Source of the DNA: a virus | Length of the DNA stretch: 29,125 nt | IMG/VR virus record: IMGVR_UViG_3300025000_000339 | Span: 1 to 29,125 of that record | Reading direction: 5' to 3' (one strand) | In this document: piece after piece, positions 19,788 through 26,511 of the stretch | Layout: each line of letters opens with the position of its first letter | Position numbering within the stretch: the first letter of the stretch is position 1 | The notes under the pieces: model-generated | Seen by the model: the letters and a program-made list of their open reading frames with translations, nothing else | Told to the model about the DNA's origin: nothing | Database searches by the model: none | Program-made: the position numbers and the translations under genes

Positions 19788-20465
19788 TCATTTTGATTTA
19801 AGAATCATGTCTATCAATTCATATGGTTTTTGTCTATGAGGATTAAATCTAACTAATTTATACCCATTACTCCTTATATATTCCTCTCTAATCATTTCTT
19901 TTTCACCAGAGTATGAAGAATGTCCATTCTCATCTATTTCTATAGCTATATTTTCATATAAAACAAAGTCTATCAAATAACTACCACAACTTACTTGCTT
20001 CTGAATATATTCATCTCCGAATGAGAAAGATAGATAATCCCAATATTTTTGTTCAAATTTCTTGAATTTCAATCTATGACCATTTGACAACTCTTCATAC
20101 AATTTTGGATTTTGTTTTATAAGTTCTTCTCTAACTAATTTCGCAATATCAGAACCAGCTAAAAGAATACTAAACTTCAACATTATTTTTAAAGGGAAAA
20201 TTGTTAATGCAGAATAATTATTTTTAGAAGACACTAAATTAAATCCCGTTGATAATTTGAATTCTTTCAACTCTTGTCCTTTTATAACTCGCAGTCCTAA
20301 TAAATCTAATTCTTGCTTATTGCTTTTAATAAAGTATCTAATTAAATCCTTATTTACTTCAAAATAGTCTGCAATAATATCTGAAGTAACAATGTAATTG
20401 TTTCCAGACAAAATATTTAAATTTTTTGCATTATTTAATATTTGTAATACATTACCATTACTCAT
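19788..20465 (-). CDS. Antirepressor-like N-terminus fused to a PD-(D/E)XK (Vsr/DUF559-like) nuclease domain
   Basis: 225 residues with binding site AGAAGGAAAAG before the ATG. Residues 1-70 (NYIVTSDIIADYFEVNKDLI, then RYFIKSNKQELDLLG) resemble the Bro/KilA-type DNA-binding start of phage antirepressors, followed by a helical middle (KIMLKFSILLAGSDIAKLVR). Residues 150-225 are a small nuclease fold: SCGSYLIDFVLYENIAIEID with D166, E176 and D178, then ENGH (H182) and a GYKLVRFNP strand. This is the spacing of Vsr/DUF559-type endonucleases. The gene sits behind the interleaved inverted repeats of 20480-20658, which would form its leader. It may be a mobile nuclease or a regulator that cuts DNA. 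Confidence 0.68.
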   Translation of the reverse strand: MSNGNVLQILNNAKNLNILSGNNYIVTSDIIADYFEVNKDLIRYFIKSNKQELDLLGLRVIKGQELKEFKLSTGFNLVSSKNNYSALTIFPLKIMLKFSILLAGSDIAKLVREELIKQNPKLYEELSNGHRLKFKKFEQKYWDYLSFSFGDEYIQKQVSCGSYLIDFVLYENIAIEIDENGHSSYSGEKEMIREEYIRSNGYKLVRFNPHRQKPYELIDMILKSK

Positions 20466-20479
20466 TTTCTTTTCCTTCT

Positions 20480-20658
20480 TTCTTATTTTATTAGTAATTT
20501 CAGTTCATAAAAGACAACTGCGAATCATCATTTATAAACACAAAAACTACTTAGAGAAAAGTCAGAACAAATCTAACTCTCCTCTTCGCAGTTTCTTACT
20601 AATAAAATAAGAAGAAGAAATGTTAGAATAGTTTTCACTACTCTCTAAGTAGTTTTTG
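20480..20658. promoter_or_regulatory. Three interleaved perfect inverted repeats, pseudoknot-like region
   Basis: Repeat A: 20481-20497 with 20596-20612 (17 bp). Repeat B: 20516-20524 with 20585-20593 (9 bp), nested inside A. Repeat C: 20541-20557 with 20642-20658 (17 bp); its left arm lies in the loop of A/B and its right arm lies outside. A/B and C therefore cross, forming either a pseudoknot or, in RNA, alternative hairpins. On the minus strand this is the leader of the antirepressor/nuclease gene; arm A abuts its ribosome binding site. No protein frame is present. Confidence 0.7.
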
Positions 20659-20685
20659 GAAAATATTTTTAAATTTAATTTTTAA

Positions 20686-20718
20686 TACAAAAGAGAGCTA
20701 AAATAAATTTTAACTCTC
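20686..20718 (-). terminator. Terminator isolating the interleaved-repeat leader
   Basis: GAGAG (20693-20697) and CTCTC (20714-20718) with an inner TAAAAT/ATTTTA stem, followed on the minus strand by TTTTGTATT. It would stop transcripts arriving from the late region just before the repeats. Confidence 0.65.
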
Positions 20719-20752
20719 CAAAATCACTAAAATATGCAATTATTCATTTTAC

Positions 20753-20925
20753 CTAAACCCTGTAACCCTTACTATAAGCCACTTTCATTTTCTTAATAAC
20801 CCCATCAAACTGGAATTTTATTTGTTCATAATGTAATTTGACTATTTCTCACTCTCACTTAATGTCAATTTAATAATATAAACACTCCAAATTATAAAAC
20901 CAATTATTATAGAATACATCATCAT
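20753..20925 (-). pseudogene. Single-span membrane protein gene broken by a frameshift
   Basis: ATG 20925, with AGGAC 8 bases upstream, gives 27 residues (MMMYSIIIGFIIWSVYIIKL then TLSESEK) and a TAG at 20842-20844. One base earlier the next frame continues IVKLHYEQIKFQFDGVIKKM ... AYSKGYRV to a TAG at 20753-20755. One extra A at the AAA before the stop would give a 57-residue protein with an N-terminal membrane helix and a basic tail. The short form may still be made. It follows the lysis cassette on the same strand. Confidence 0.45.
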
Positions 20926-21091
20926 ATTATTTTGTCCTATCTCTAATATATTAAAAAATCTTATAATTTGTTAACTCCGAAACATTACTCTGACAACACT
21001 TTCAGGCCCACAATAAATTGATTCGCACAGAATTAGGTCTGTATTGAGTTTGATTTGTTCAATAGGGTAATTGTAAGGGTCTGAGAATTAG

Positions 21092-21112
21092 AAGGCTAAA
21101 AATGGCCTTTAA
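21092..21112 (-). terminator. Weak hairpin after the holin operon
   Basis: A short GGC-cored stem (AAGGC with GCCTT, loop of 8) follows the 42-residue gene by about 20 bases. The U-tail is poor, so the terminator call is tentative. Confidence 0.4.
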
Positions 21113-21128
21113 TTTGTGATATTTTTAA

Positions 21129-21257
21129 TTATTGGTTTACTTTATAAATTAAATCATCTTCAAGGTGTAAATATATAATTGTTTTAAAATAAATATCTAT
21201 ACAAATATTTGTGTATATTTTATCAATCTTTTTAATGATATTTCTCATTATTGTCAT
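21129..21257 (-). CDS. 42-residue hypothetical protein downstream of the holin
   Basis: ATG 21257 follows GAGGAGAAA, a strong site that overlaps the end of the holin gene; only 2 bases separate the holin stop from this start. The product (MTIMRNIIKKIDKIYTNICI, then a TIIYLHLEDDLIY stretch) is basic at the N-terminus and moderately hydrophobic. Tight coupling to the holin suggests a lysis-related role, unproven. Confidence 0.55.
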   Translation of the reverse strand: MTIMRNIIKKIDKIYTNICIDIYFKTIIYLHLEDDLIYKVNQ

Positions 21258-21259
21258 TT

Positions 21260-21643
21260 TTATTTCTCCTCTACAATTAGTTTATTTTCTTTTTCAGTTG
21301 TTATAATTTCATCAATTTTATATTTTCCACTAACAAAACTAGATAATTTAACTAAAACCTCTTTGCCATAGAAAATATAAGAAGAGAGCATTAGCATATG
21401 AGTTGCAGTAAATAAGTCAACATTAATTCCATTTACATTAATGACAATTATATTAGGAGTTAATTTTCCAACATAAATAACTGACACAAAACAAGCTGTT
21501 ACCACTAGTCCCTTTATGATTCCTTGAAATAATTTTGTTTTATCAAATTGTTTTTGAAAGAGGGACGAAATTGATCCTAAAATTATGTTGATTGTAATGA
21601 GTGCTAATAAACTGATTCCAAGATATAGAATATTTTGATCCAT
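21260..21643 (-). CDS. Phage holin (Phage_holin_5_2-like)
   Basis: 127 residues; AAGGAG upstream of the ATG at 21643. Three membrane segments: about residues 4-25 (NILYLGISLLALITINIILG), 42-62 (GIIKGLVVTACFVSVIYVG) and 78-95 (ATHMLMLSSYIFYGKE region), then a charged cytoplasmic tail rich in Lys/Glu. The FDKTKLFQGIIKGL stretch between the first two is typical of Bacillota holins of the 5_2/LydA-like group. It should form the membrane lesion that starts lysis. It lies next to the XhlA-like gene and the amidase. Confidence 0.75.
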   Translation of the reverse strand: MDQNILYLGISLLALITINIILGSISSLFQKQFDKTKLFQGIIKGLVVTACFVSVIYVGKLTPNIIVINVNGINVDLFTATHMLMLSSYIFYGKEVLVKLSSFVSGKYKIDEIITTEKENKLIVEEK

Positions 21644-21693
21644 TTAAATACATCTCCTTAAATTTATTTTATTACATTATTATTTATTTGAAA

Positions 21694-22134
21694 TTACATA
21701 ATAGCAGGAATACTCACCCCGTATTTAGCTAAGAAAACCCCTGTTACCACAGCACCAACAATTCCTAACACTTTTATAATTACTGTCGTTCTATTTGTGT
21801 CATTATTTTTAATTACATCTGCTTCATTTTTAGTTACATTTTTTACTATTTCAACTGAAGAGTTAGAAGTATTAACAATTACTTGACTAAGAAGTTGCAT
21901 CATATTGTTCTGTGTCTGGTATGAATTTGCTTCAAATCTAGTTACTATGCCTTCTAAATTTGTCATTTTTTCTTTCAGAACACTTGTATTTGTTTCTAAT
22001 GTCTGAATTTTTCCATCATGAATATTAATCTTATAATCGTGAGTATCCAATATCTGCCTATGCGAATCCAATTTGTCTAATACCTCTTGTACTTCATGTT
22101 CGTCCACATCAATCAACTCCTCTTCAATTTTCAT
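21694..22134 (-). CDS. XhlA-like coiled-coil membrane protein of the lysis cassette
   Basis: 146 residues from ATG 22134 (MKIEEELIDVDEHEV); GTG 22146 would sit on the AAGGAAGGTGG site. A long coiled coil (about residues 10-105, with KIQTLETNTSVLKEKMTNLE) leads to one C-terminal membrane helix (IIKVLGIVGAVVTGVFLAKY). This is the shape of XhlA, which works with a holin in PBSX-type lysis. Promoter-like TTGATA/TAATAT (22271-22299) and a strong hairpin (22210-22241) lie in the leader. Confidence 0.72.
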   Translation of the reverse strand: MKIEEELIDVDEHEVQEVLDKLDSHRQILDTHDYKINIHDGKIQTLETNTSVLKEKMTNLEGIVTRFEANSYQTQNNMMQLLSQVIVNTSNSSVEIVKNVTKNEADVIKNNDTNRTTVIIKVLGIVGAVVTGVFLAKYGVSIPAIM

Positions 22135-22209
22135 TGCATTTGCCACCTTCCTTAAATTATGATATACTGGTTACTAACAACCTTATATTCGTACTGGAAC
22201 ATGAGGTTG

Positions 22210-22241
22210 GGGAAGAAGGGTTGGCAACTGCCCCTCTTCCC
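22210..22241. promoter_or_regulatory. Strong GC-rich hairpin in the XhlA gene leader
   Basis: GGGAAGA (22210-22216) pairs with TCTTCCC (22235-22241), with an inner GGG/CCC stem and a TTGGCAACTG loop. It stands out in a stretch that is otherwise almost only A and T. On the minus strand it would be in the 5' UTR of the XhlA-like gene, about 75 bases from the start. Confidence 0.55.
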
Positions 22242-22270
22242 AATTTAATTTAATATACATTAATTAATTA

Positions 22271-22299
22271 ATATTAATTTAACTTTTATTAATTATCAA
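22271..22299 (-). promoter_or_regulatory. Promoter for the XhlA-like/holin genes
   Basis: TTGATA (22294-22299), a 17-base spacer and TAATAT (22271-22276) on the minus strand. Confidence 0.5.
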
Positions 22300-22303
22300 A
22301 AAA

Positions 22304-22312
22304 TGTTATAAT
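22304..22312 (+). promoter_or_regulatory. Plus-strand extended -10 facing the amidase 3' end
   Basis: TGTTATAAT (TG at 22304-22305, TATAAT at 22307-22312) is a full extended -10 without a good -35. It would give a short plus-strand RNA across the GC-rich segment 22313-22380. Confidence 0.45.
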
Positions 22313-22388
22313 AGGTTGCGGAGTCTTACGACAAAGCGAAACAGGGGAATGTGGGTGGGCAATTCACAGACCCCTGTTTCATTTATTT
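22313..22388 (+). ncRNA. Possible ~70-nt structured RNA, antisense at its end to the amidase stop
   Basis: The segment 22313-22380 is about 53% GC in a region of about 25-30%. It ends in a perfect 10-bp stem, GAAACAGGGG (22338-22347) with CCCCTGTTTC (22371-22380), with an inner TGTG/CACA stem, then ATTTATTTCC. With the extended -10 at 22304 this reads as a short plus-strand RNA. The same hairpin could instead protect the 3' end of the amidase mRNA, whose TGA (22379-22381) overlaps it. Confidence 0.4.
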
Positions 22389-22636
22389 CCTGATAAATAT
22401 TTTGCGACTTTTTGAACTGTATCAAATTTTGTATTTCCTGAAAGATAAATACGATTTGGATGAGTTGGAATGTCTGGTCCTCCTATTATAATTAACTGTT
22501 TACTTAAAAACGCTTCCTTGGGACAAGTTTTATCTATATGTCTAATAAATATTGCACAATTTCCATTCTTTTCTGCTACATCATTTCCACTCCAAAAATC
22601 ATCTTTTGAAAATAAGAGGATACAGGTATTTAACAT
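22379..22636 (-). other. Internal in-frame start giving a free cell-wall-binding domain
   Basis: AAAGGAG (22645-22651) lies 8 bases before ATG 22636, which is Met-214 of the amidase and in the same frame. Translation from here would give 85 residues, exactly the C-terminal binding domain. Internal starts of this kind are established for several Gram-positive phage endolysins (for example CD27L, CTP1L and Lys170), where the extra domain joins the full enzyme. Confidence 0.65.
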
Positions 22637-23275
22637 ATTATTATCTCCTTTATTATTTGTTGATTGTATTGATTGATTTGATCTTGATGGGGGAGTAGAA
22701 ATTTGTTTTTCTACATACTTAATGCCTAAAAAATTACAAATTCCTTTTGCTATAGAACTTGAAACTTTGTCATCCCATACAGAATCTTTCATTAATGCTT
22801 CTTCTTTGGGATTAGAAATAAATCCAATTTCAGTTAATATAGCAGGACAATCTGTTTCCCTAAGTACATGATAATTTGCAGTCTTTAAACCTCTATCAAA
22901 CAGTCCAGTAGCAGGAACAAGTTCTTTATGTATTGATTCTGCCAACATTCTGCCTTTACCTGTCGATGCCAATGAAAAAGTTTCTACGCCATTTGCCGAA
23001 TAATCTGAGTATGAATTACAATGAATACTAATAAAATAATCACTTTTCCAAGCATTTGACTGATTTGTTACATCCCATAAATCACCATCTTGAATTACTA
23101 ATGTTTCAAGTCTATTAAATTTCAGTTTTGTAGATACTGAATCTGCTATTTCTTTTGTTTCTATATATTCCTTATATCCTGATGGACCAATTGCACCAGG
23201 ATCTATTCCATTTGAACTTGAATTATTAACTCCTTTTGGGCCATGACCAGCGTTTATACATATTTTATAAGGCAT
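22379..23275 (-). CDS. N-acetylmuramoyl-L-alanine amidase endolysin (Amidase_3)
   Basis: 298 residues; AGGTGG before the ATG. The catalytic domain (1-185) has NAGHG (H11), the Glu in SGYKEYIETKEIA (E36), SIHCN (H85) and the catalytic Glu in LTEIGFISNP (E149), the complete zinc set of the family. It cleaves the lactyl amide between MurNAc and the stem peptide. A Ser/Pro/Gln/Asn-rich linker (about 186-212) leads to an ~85-residue C-terminal domain (LSKQLIIIGGPDIPTHP, then YLSGNTKFDTVQKVAKYL) that resembles a single CW_binding_2-type unit. A perfect internal ribosome binding site and ATG start precisely at that domain. There is no signal peptide, so export depends on the holin at 21260-21643. 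Confidence 0.88.
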   Translation of the reverse strand: MPYKICINAGHGPKGVNNSSSNGIDPGAIGPSGYKEYIETKEIADSVSTKLKFNRLETLVIQDGDLWDVTNQSNAWKSDYFISIHCNSYSDYSANGVETFSLASTGKGRMLAESIHKELVPATGLFDRGLKTANYHVLRETDCPAILTEIGFISNPKEEALMKDSVWDDKVSSSIAKGICNFLGIKYVEKQISTPPSRSNQSIQSTNNKGDNNMLNTCILLFSKDDFWSGNDVAEKNGNCAIFIRHIDKTCPKEAFLSKQLIIIGGPDIPTHPNRIYLSGNTKFDTVQKVAKYLSGNK

Positions 23276-23298
23276 TTTTATCCACCTCCAAATAATAT

Positions 23299-24369
23299 CT
23301 AAGACAATTCTTTAATTTTGGATTCTAATATCTCTTCAATCTTGTCAAAATCCCAATACCAAATTTCTAAGAAATTATATCCATTTACTAAGGCATATTC
23401 TTTCTTGCGTCTGTCATGTTCAACTTGTCTTTCAAAATCTTCTATAGTTTTATGAAATCCCTTGCAAAACTTTTCGTGTTGTCCACCTTGATATTCTATA
23501 AGAAGATTATATTGAGGTAAAAAGAAGTCATAAGACAGTAATCCATTTCGTAAACCAACTAGACCATCAAATTTCTTTTGAGGAATATAATATTTATTAT
23601 TTTGTTTGTCTAGTAAATTATTATAATCAAACTCACTTATTTCTATGAAGTTATTATAGATAAAAACTTCTTCACATCTTTTTTCTCCTTTTGGATTATT
23701 ACATTTTGGACATCTTCTATTATGTGTAAATTTATTCGGTGTAACTGGATATTCTGTACCACATTTTTCATGACGCATTAAAATAGGTGTGTTGGCGTTG
23801 ATATACTCTCCAAGAATTGTATATTCATCACCAGTCAACTCTTTTACTCTTTTTTCAAACAAAGGAGCATATTTTAATCGCCAATTTTCTTTATTTTTTA
23901 AAGATGAAGTCTCATTAAATCTATATATTCTAGGTTTTTTAACTTTAGATTTCGGTTTAGTAATAATTATTTTTGATGGTAAGCAATATTTGCAATATTC
24001 CATTTTGAAAGTCCTTAAGAATGAATCTGGGGTTATTGATAAAATATTACCACATTTTAAATGTTTGATTAATATATGTATTCTTGCTGTAATATACTCG
24101 CCTAAAACTTCATATTGTCCATTAGTTTTTTGAAATACTTCTTTTTTAAATTCCTCAGTAGTCTTCTTAGGTGTTCCAAAACATGTAGGACATCTTCTGC
24201 CTGCATTTAAAATCTTATAAGGCGTAACTGGATATTCGGTTCCACAAATATTGTGCTTCATCATAATATGAGTTTTATTATTTATATATTCCTTCCCCAT
24301 TACTGAATATTCTTCCCCATATAATTCATAAACATCTTTTATGAATTGCTCGATTGTACTTTTCTTCAT
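23299..24369 (-). CDS. PD-(D/E)XK endonuclease with three zinc-knuckle repeats
   Basis: 356 residues from ATG 24369 (MKKSTIEQF), with AAAGGTGG 8 bases upstream; GTG 24381 overlaps that site. Three N-terminal repeats of about 58 residues share Y..(L/M)G.EYI...(T/I).I...H..CG....(V/I)TP..F/I...(R)C..C, so each should bind one zinc and DNA. The third is KCGTEYPVTPNKF...RRCPKC. The C-terminal nuclease has YDFFLPQYNLLIEYQGGQHE (D281, E292, Q297, H298) and a later HD..K..Y..., the QH-type fold shared with phage homing enzymes. It sits between the terminator of the 61-residue gene and the amidase gene, as an inserted mobile gene would. Confidence 0.78.
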   Translation of the reverse strand: MKKSTIEQFIKDVYELYGEEYSVMGKEYINNKTHIMMKHNICGTEYPVTPYKILNAGRRCPTCFGTPKKTTEEFKKEVFQKTNGQYEVLGEYITARIHILIKHLKCGNILSITPDSFLRTFKMEYCKYCLPSKIIITKPKSKVKKPRIYRFNETSSLKNKENWRLKYAPLFEKRVKELTGDEYTILGEYINANTPILMRHEKCGTEYPVTPNKFTHNRRCPKCNNPKGEKRCEEVFIYNNFIEISEFDYNNLLDKQNNKYYIPQKKFDGLVGLRNGLLSYDFFLPQYNLLIEYQGGQHEKFCKGFHKTIEDFERQVEHDRRKKEYALVNGYNFLEIWYWDFDKIEEILESKIKELS

Positions 24370-24402
24370 TACATTTCCCACCTTTCACTTCAGAAAATTC
24401 CA

Positions 24403-24438
24403 CAAACAAAAAGAAGACTAAATTGGTTTAGTCTTCTT
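24403..24438 (-). terminator. Terminator overlapping the 61-residue gene's end
   Basis: A perfect 12-bp stem (24411-24422 with 24427-24438) with a 4-base loop and a TTTTTGTTTG tail on the minus strand. It includes the last codons of the 61-residue gene. Confidence 0.88.
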
Positions 24439-24603
24439 CCACTCCATTAACAAACTATTTAGTTTGTCATTGTCTATAAATATCCACATCTTCTTACGAC
24501 TATTTTCATTAAGTGCAGATAATTTATACCTTAATCCATTAGACATTAGATAATCCCTCAGGGGTAAACTGTAACAAGGGAATAATTGAACATCATTTTC
24601 CAT
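24418..24603 (-). CDS. Small phage protein, DUF5659-like
   Basis: 61 residues; AAAGGAATG before the ATG. MENDVQLFPCYSLPLRDYLM, then SNGLRYKLSALNENSRKKMW and FIDNDKLNSLLMEWKK. The layout (aromatic N-terminal strand, a G.RY strand, a W.F strand, then a C-terminal LL.EW helix) is that of DUF5659-type phage proteins. Function unknown. It is last in the tail/protease transcription block, before a strong terminator. Confidence 0.6.
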   Translation of the reverse strand: MENDVQLFPCYSLPLRDYLMSNGLRYKLSALNENSRKKMWIFIDNDKLNSLLMEWKKTKPI

Positions 24604-24666
24604 AAATTACATTCCTTTTACTTTAATTTTAGCAAAAACATCTTGACATTTTATTTTCCACCTCTT

Positions 24667-25749
24667 TTAATATTTAGCAATATATGTAGTAATATTTTCT
24701 TGACCTAATAACTTTTTCTGTTGATTGACTGCATTTTGTTCAGATGAAAAAGCTCCAAACTGCAAAGAATGAACAAGATATGTTTTAATTCCTTTTGCGT
24801 TTAATTCATCTGCTTTAGCTTGTGCTTCTTCGATTTTTAAATATGGAGTGGAAAGTACGTGATTTAACAATGGTTTAACCTCCTTTATAGGTTCTGTAAT
24901 TATTATTTCTGGTTGTTTTGGTTGTAGAATAATTGGTTTTTCAACAATAGGAATTTGAGATGGAAGTTTGAAGAGTCCATAACCCGAATCCCAGTCAAAA
25001 TTTTCTGCTCTAATATCAACACAATTATTCTTAATAAATTCTCTCGCTTCTTGCCAAGTAGGTATAGATAATCCATTTTTCATTCTCCAACAAACCCATG
25101 CTCCAAGTGTACAAAGTCCAAATGGAGAACTAGTGGAAGTGCCTGTATATTTTAGCAAACTTCCATCTTGATTTTTAACCCATATATTTGTACACGAAAC
25201 AGCAGTTATTGCTTCTCCTCCATTTGAATAACCAACTACATCATTTGAATACAAACCTTTTTCAAGATAATTATACGCTCCCCATGCAATTGTCCATTCT
25301 AAATCAGCAGGGAAACTAACACCTTCTTTTGTACGATTGTATTGATTTCCTGTCGAACAACACGTTAAAATATTATGTTTTTTTAGAACATCATATAAAT
25401 CTGATTTAGGAGAAGATAAAGATACATTCGCCATATGTATTAACTTTGGATGCTCATCTAACCACAAACCAATTTCTTCTGCTGAATATGTCCAAGGTGC
25501 AACATAGATAGTTGCTTTAGGAAGACCCTCATGAATAACTTGTGCTGTATATGTGTTATGTTTTGGTTCATTAACCATTTTTTGTTCTGGGTCAATTACG
25601 ATGCAATATTCTTTCATATGCGGAAGAATCATTCCATTTAAGTCACAAAGTAGAACATTCAATCCCTCACCATCTAGACCTGACTCTATCCATTTATCTA
25701 GGTTTACTTCTGCTCTAGCTTGGTCGTTTTCTTTTAAAATTATGTACAT
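24667..25749 (-). CDS. Subtilisin-family (S8) serine protease with a C-terminal SPOR domain
   Basis: 360 residues; AGGTGA before the ATG. The triad is visible: D36 in VLLCDLNG, H64 in KHNTYTAQVI (HNT in place of the usual HGT) and S205 in YTGTSTSSPFG, with the oxyanion Asn in STGNQ (N135). After a Pro/Ile-rich linker (about 265-295), residues 296-360 look like a SPOR domain (repeated strand-helix with A.....K..L, and QFGAFSSEQNAVNQQKKLLG). SPOR domains bind glycan strands lacking stem peptides, which is exactly what an amidase produces. There is no signal peptide. Placed in the late/lysis block next to the amidase, it may help breach the wall or mature virion proteins; S8-SPOR pairing in a phage is unusual. 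Confidence 0.8.
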   Translation of the reverse strand: MYIILKENDQARAEVNLDKWIESGLDGEGLNVLLCDLNGMILPHMKEYCIVIDPEQKMVNEPKHNTYTAQVIHEGLPKATIYVAPWTYSAEEIGLWLDEHPKLIHMANVSLSSPKSDLYDVLKKHNILTCCSTGNQYNRTKEGVSFPADLEWTIAWGAYNYLEKGLYSNDVVGYSNGGEAITAVSCTNIWVKNQDGSLLKYTGTSTSSPFGLCTLGAWVCWRMKNGLSIPTWQEAREFIKNNCVDIRAENFDWDSGYGLFKLPSQIPIVEKPIILQPKQPEIIITEPIKEVKPLLNHVLSTPYLKIEEAQAKADELNAKGIKTYLVHSLQFGAFSSEQNAVNQQKKLLGQENITTYIAKY

Positions 25750-25780
25750 TTGTTATTTTCACCTCCAATAATTCGTTAAT

Positions 25781-25824
25781 ACAAATAAATAAGAAGTCAC
25801 AATACAAACTTCAACTTCTTATTT
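25781..25824 (-). terminator. Terminator after the 50-residue membrane gene
   Basis: A perfect 11-bp stem (25787-25797 with 25814-25824), a 16-base loop and an ATTTGTATT tail on the minus strand. Confidence 0.8.
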
Positions 25825-25831
25825 CATATTA

Positions 25832-25984
25832 TTACTTACTCTTTGATTTCTTTTCACTATATTTACTAAGATACTCAATCTGCTCATTATCATCGTTTTC
25901 TCTATTTTGATTTGCTCCATAATTAAATACTAGAAAAATAACGACAGTTATTACCCATAATATAATTAAATAAACCCACAACAA
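25832..25984 (-). CDS. 50-residue single-span membrane protein
   Basis: The frame starts at TTG 25984 (or TTG 25981), with GAGGAAGTGA spaced about 5-8 bases. Residues 2-22 form a membrane helix (LWVYLIILWVITVVIFLVFN), followed by an acidic then basic tail (NRENDDNEQIEYLSKYSEKK). It lies between the YiiX-like hydrolase and the protease with its own terminator. It may be a small holin-like or spanin-like protein; no family recognised. Confidence 0.5.
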   Translation of the reverse strand: MLWVYLIILWVITVVIFLVFNYGANQNRENDDNEQIEYLSKYSEKKSKSK

Positions 25985-26040
25985 AAATCACTTCCTCATA
26001 GAATTATACGATTTAGGAGGAAGAATTGTGCGGGTTTGAT

Positions 26041-26511
26041 TTAATAGTTCCCACTTAAACGAAGTTTCTTCAAGACGTCATCTGGAACAGGAAATCTTTT
26101 TTTAGCCAACCCAATTCCAATAGACCTATAAGCATGATTACAAATTTCACTACAGATTACCTTTTTGTCATTTTTATATGGTAATCGAATATGAAGAGTA
26201 TATTTAATAAATAACCATAATAATAAAAGTCTGTCATATTTTAGACCGACTTTTGATTCCATATAAGAGGCAATCCCTATCCGTTGTTCGTCTGTAAGAA
26301 AATCTAATGTATAGATGTCTAAGTGATTTTTGTATTCTAATATATTTCGGTATCTGACATGCCCCGTGTAACCATCGCCTTCAATAATTTGAGTAGGAGA
26401 GACTACTATTGCAACATGAGAATAATTTGAGTTTGTTATTTTTCTAATTATTTCGGAAACTGTTGAATCAGAACGATACGCCACCACATCTCCAATCTTA
26501 ATATTTTCCAT
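26041..26511 (-). CDS. YiiX-like permuted papain-fold hydrolase (NlpC/P60 superfamily)
   Basis: 156 residues from ATG 26511, directly after GGAGGTGA (the longer start at 26535 overlaps the site). The permuted papain-like layout shows GDVVAYRS, the active-site His in NYSHVAIVV (H32), GHVRYRNI, a DEQR...ESKVGLKYD helix and the nucleophile Cys in KVICSEICNHAY (C120). Family members (YiiX/YaeF, DUF830) act on peptide or lipid amide bonds. In phage late regions such enzymes are often virion- or wall-associated. A DRLLLLWLFIKYTLHIR stretch may touch the membrane. Confidence 0.75.
   Translation of the reverse strand: MENIKIGDVVAYRSDSTVSEIIRKITNSNYSHVAIVVSPTQIIEGDGYTGHVRYRNILEYKNHLDIYTLDFLTDEQRIGIASYMESKVGLKYDRLLLLWLFIKYTLHIRLPYKNDKKVICSEICNHAYRSIGIGLAKKRFPVPDDVLKKLRLSGNY

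Noticed and set aside
20480-20658. An assigned replication origin at the interleaved repeats
   Set aside because: No iterons, DnaA boxes or adjacent initiator gene were seen; the primase lies over 1.4 kb away. The origin idea is kept only as an alternative.
22250-22290. ATTAATTAATTAATATTAATTTAA palindromic stretch as an attachment site
   Set aside because: Only A and T, no second copy seen and no integrase gene nearby; more likely a promoter region.
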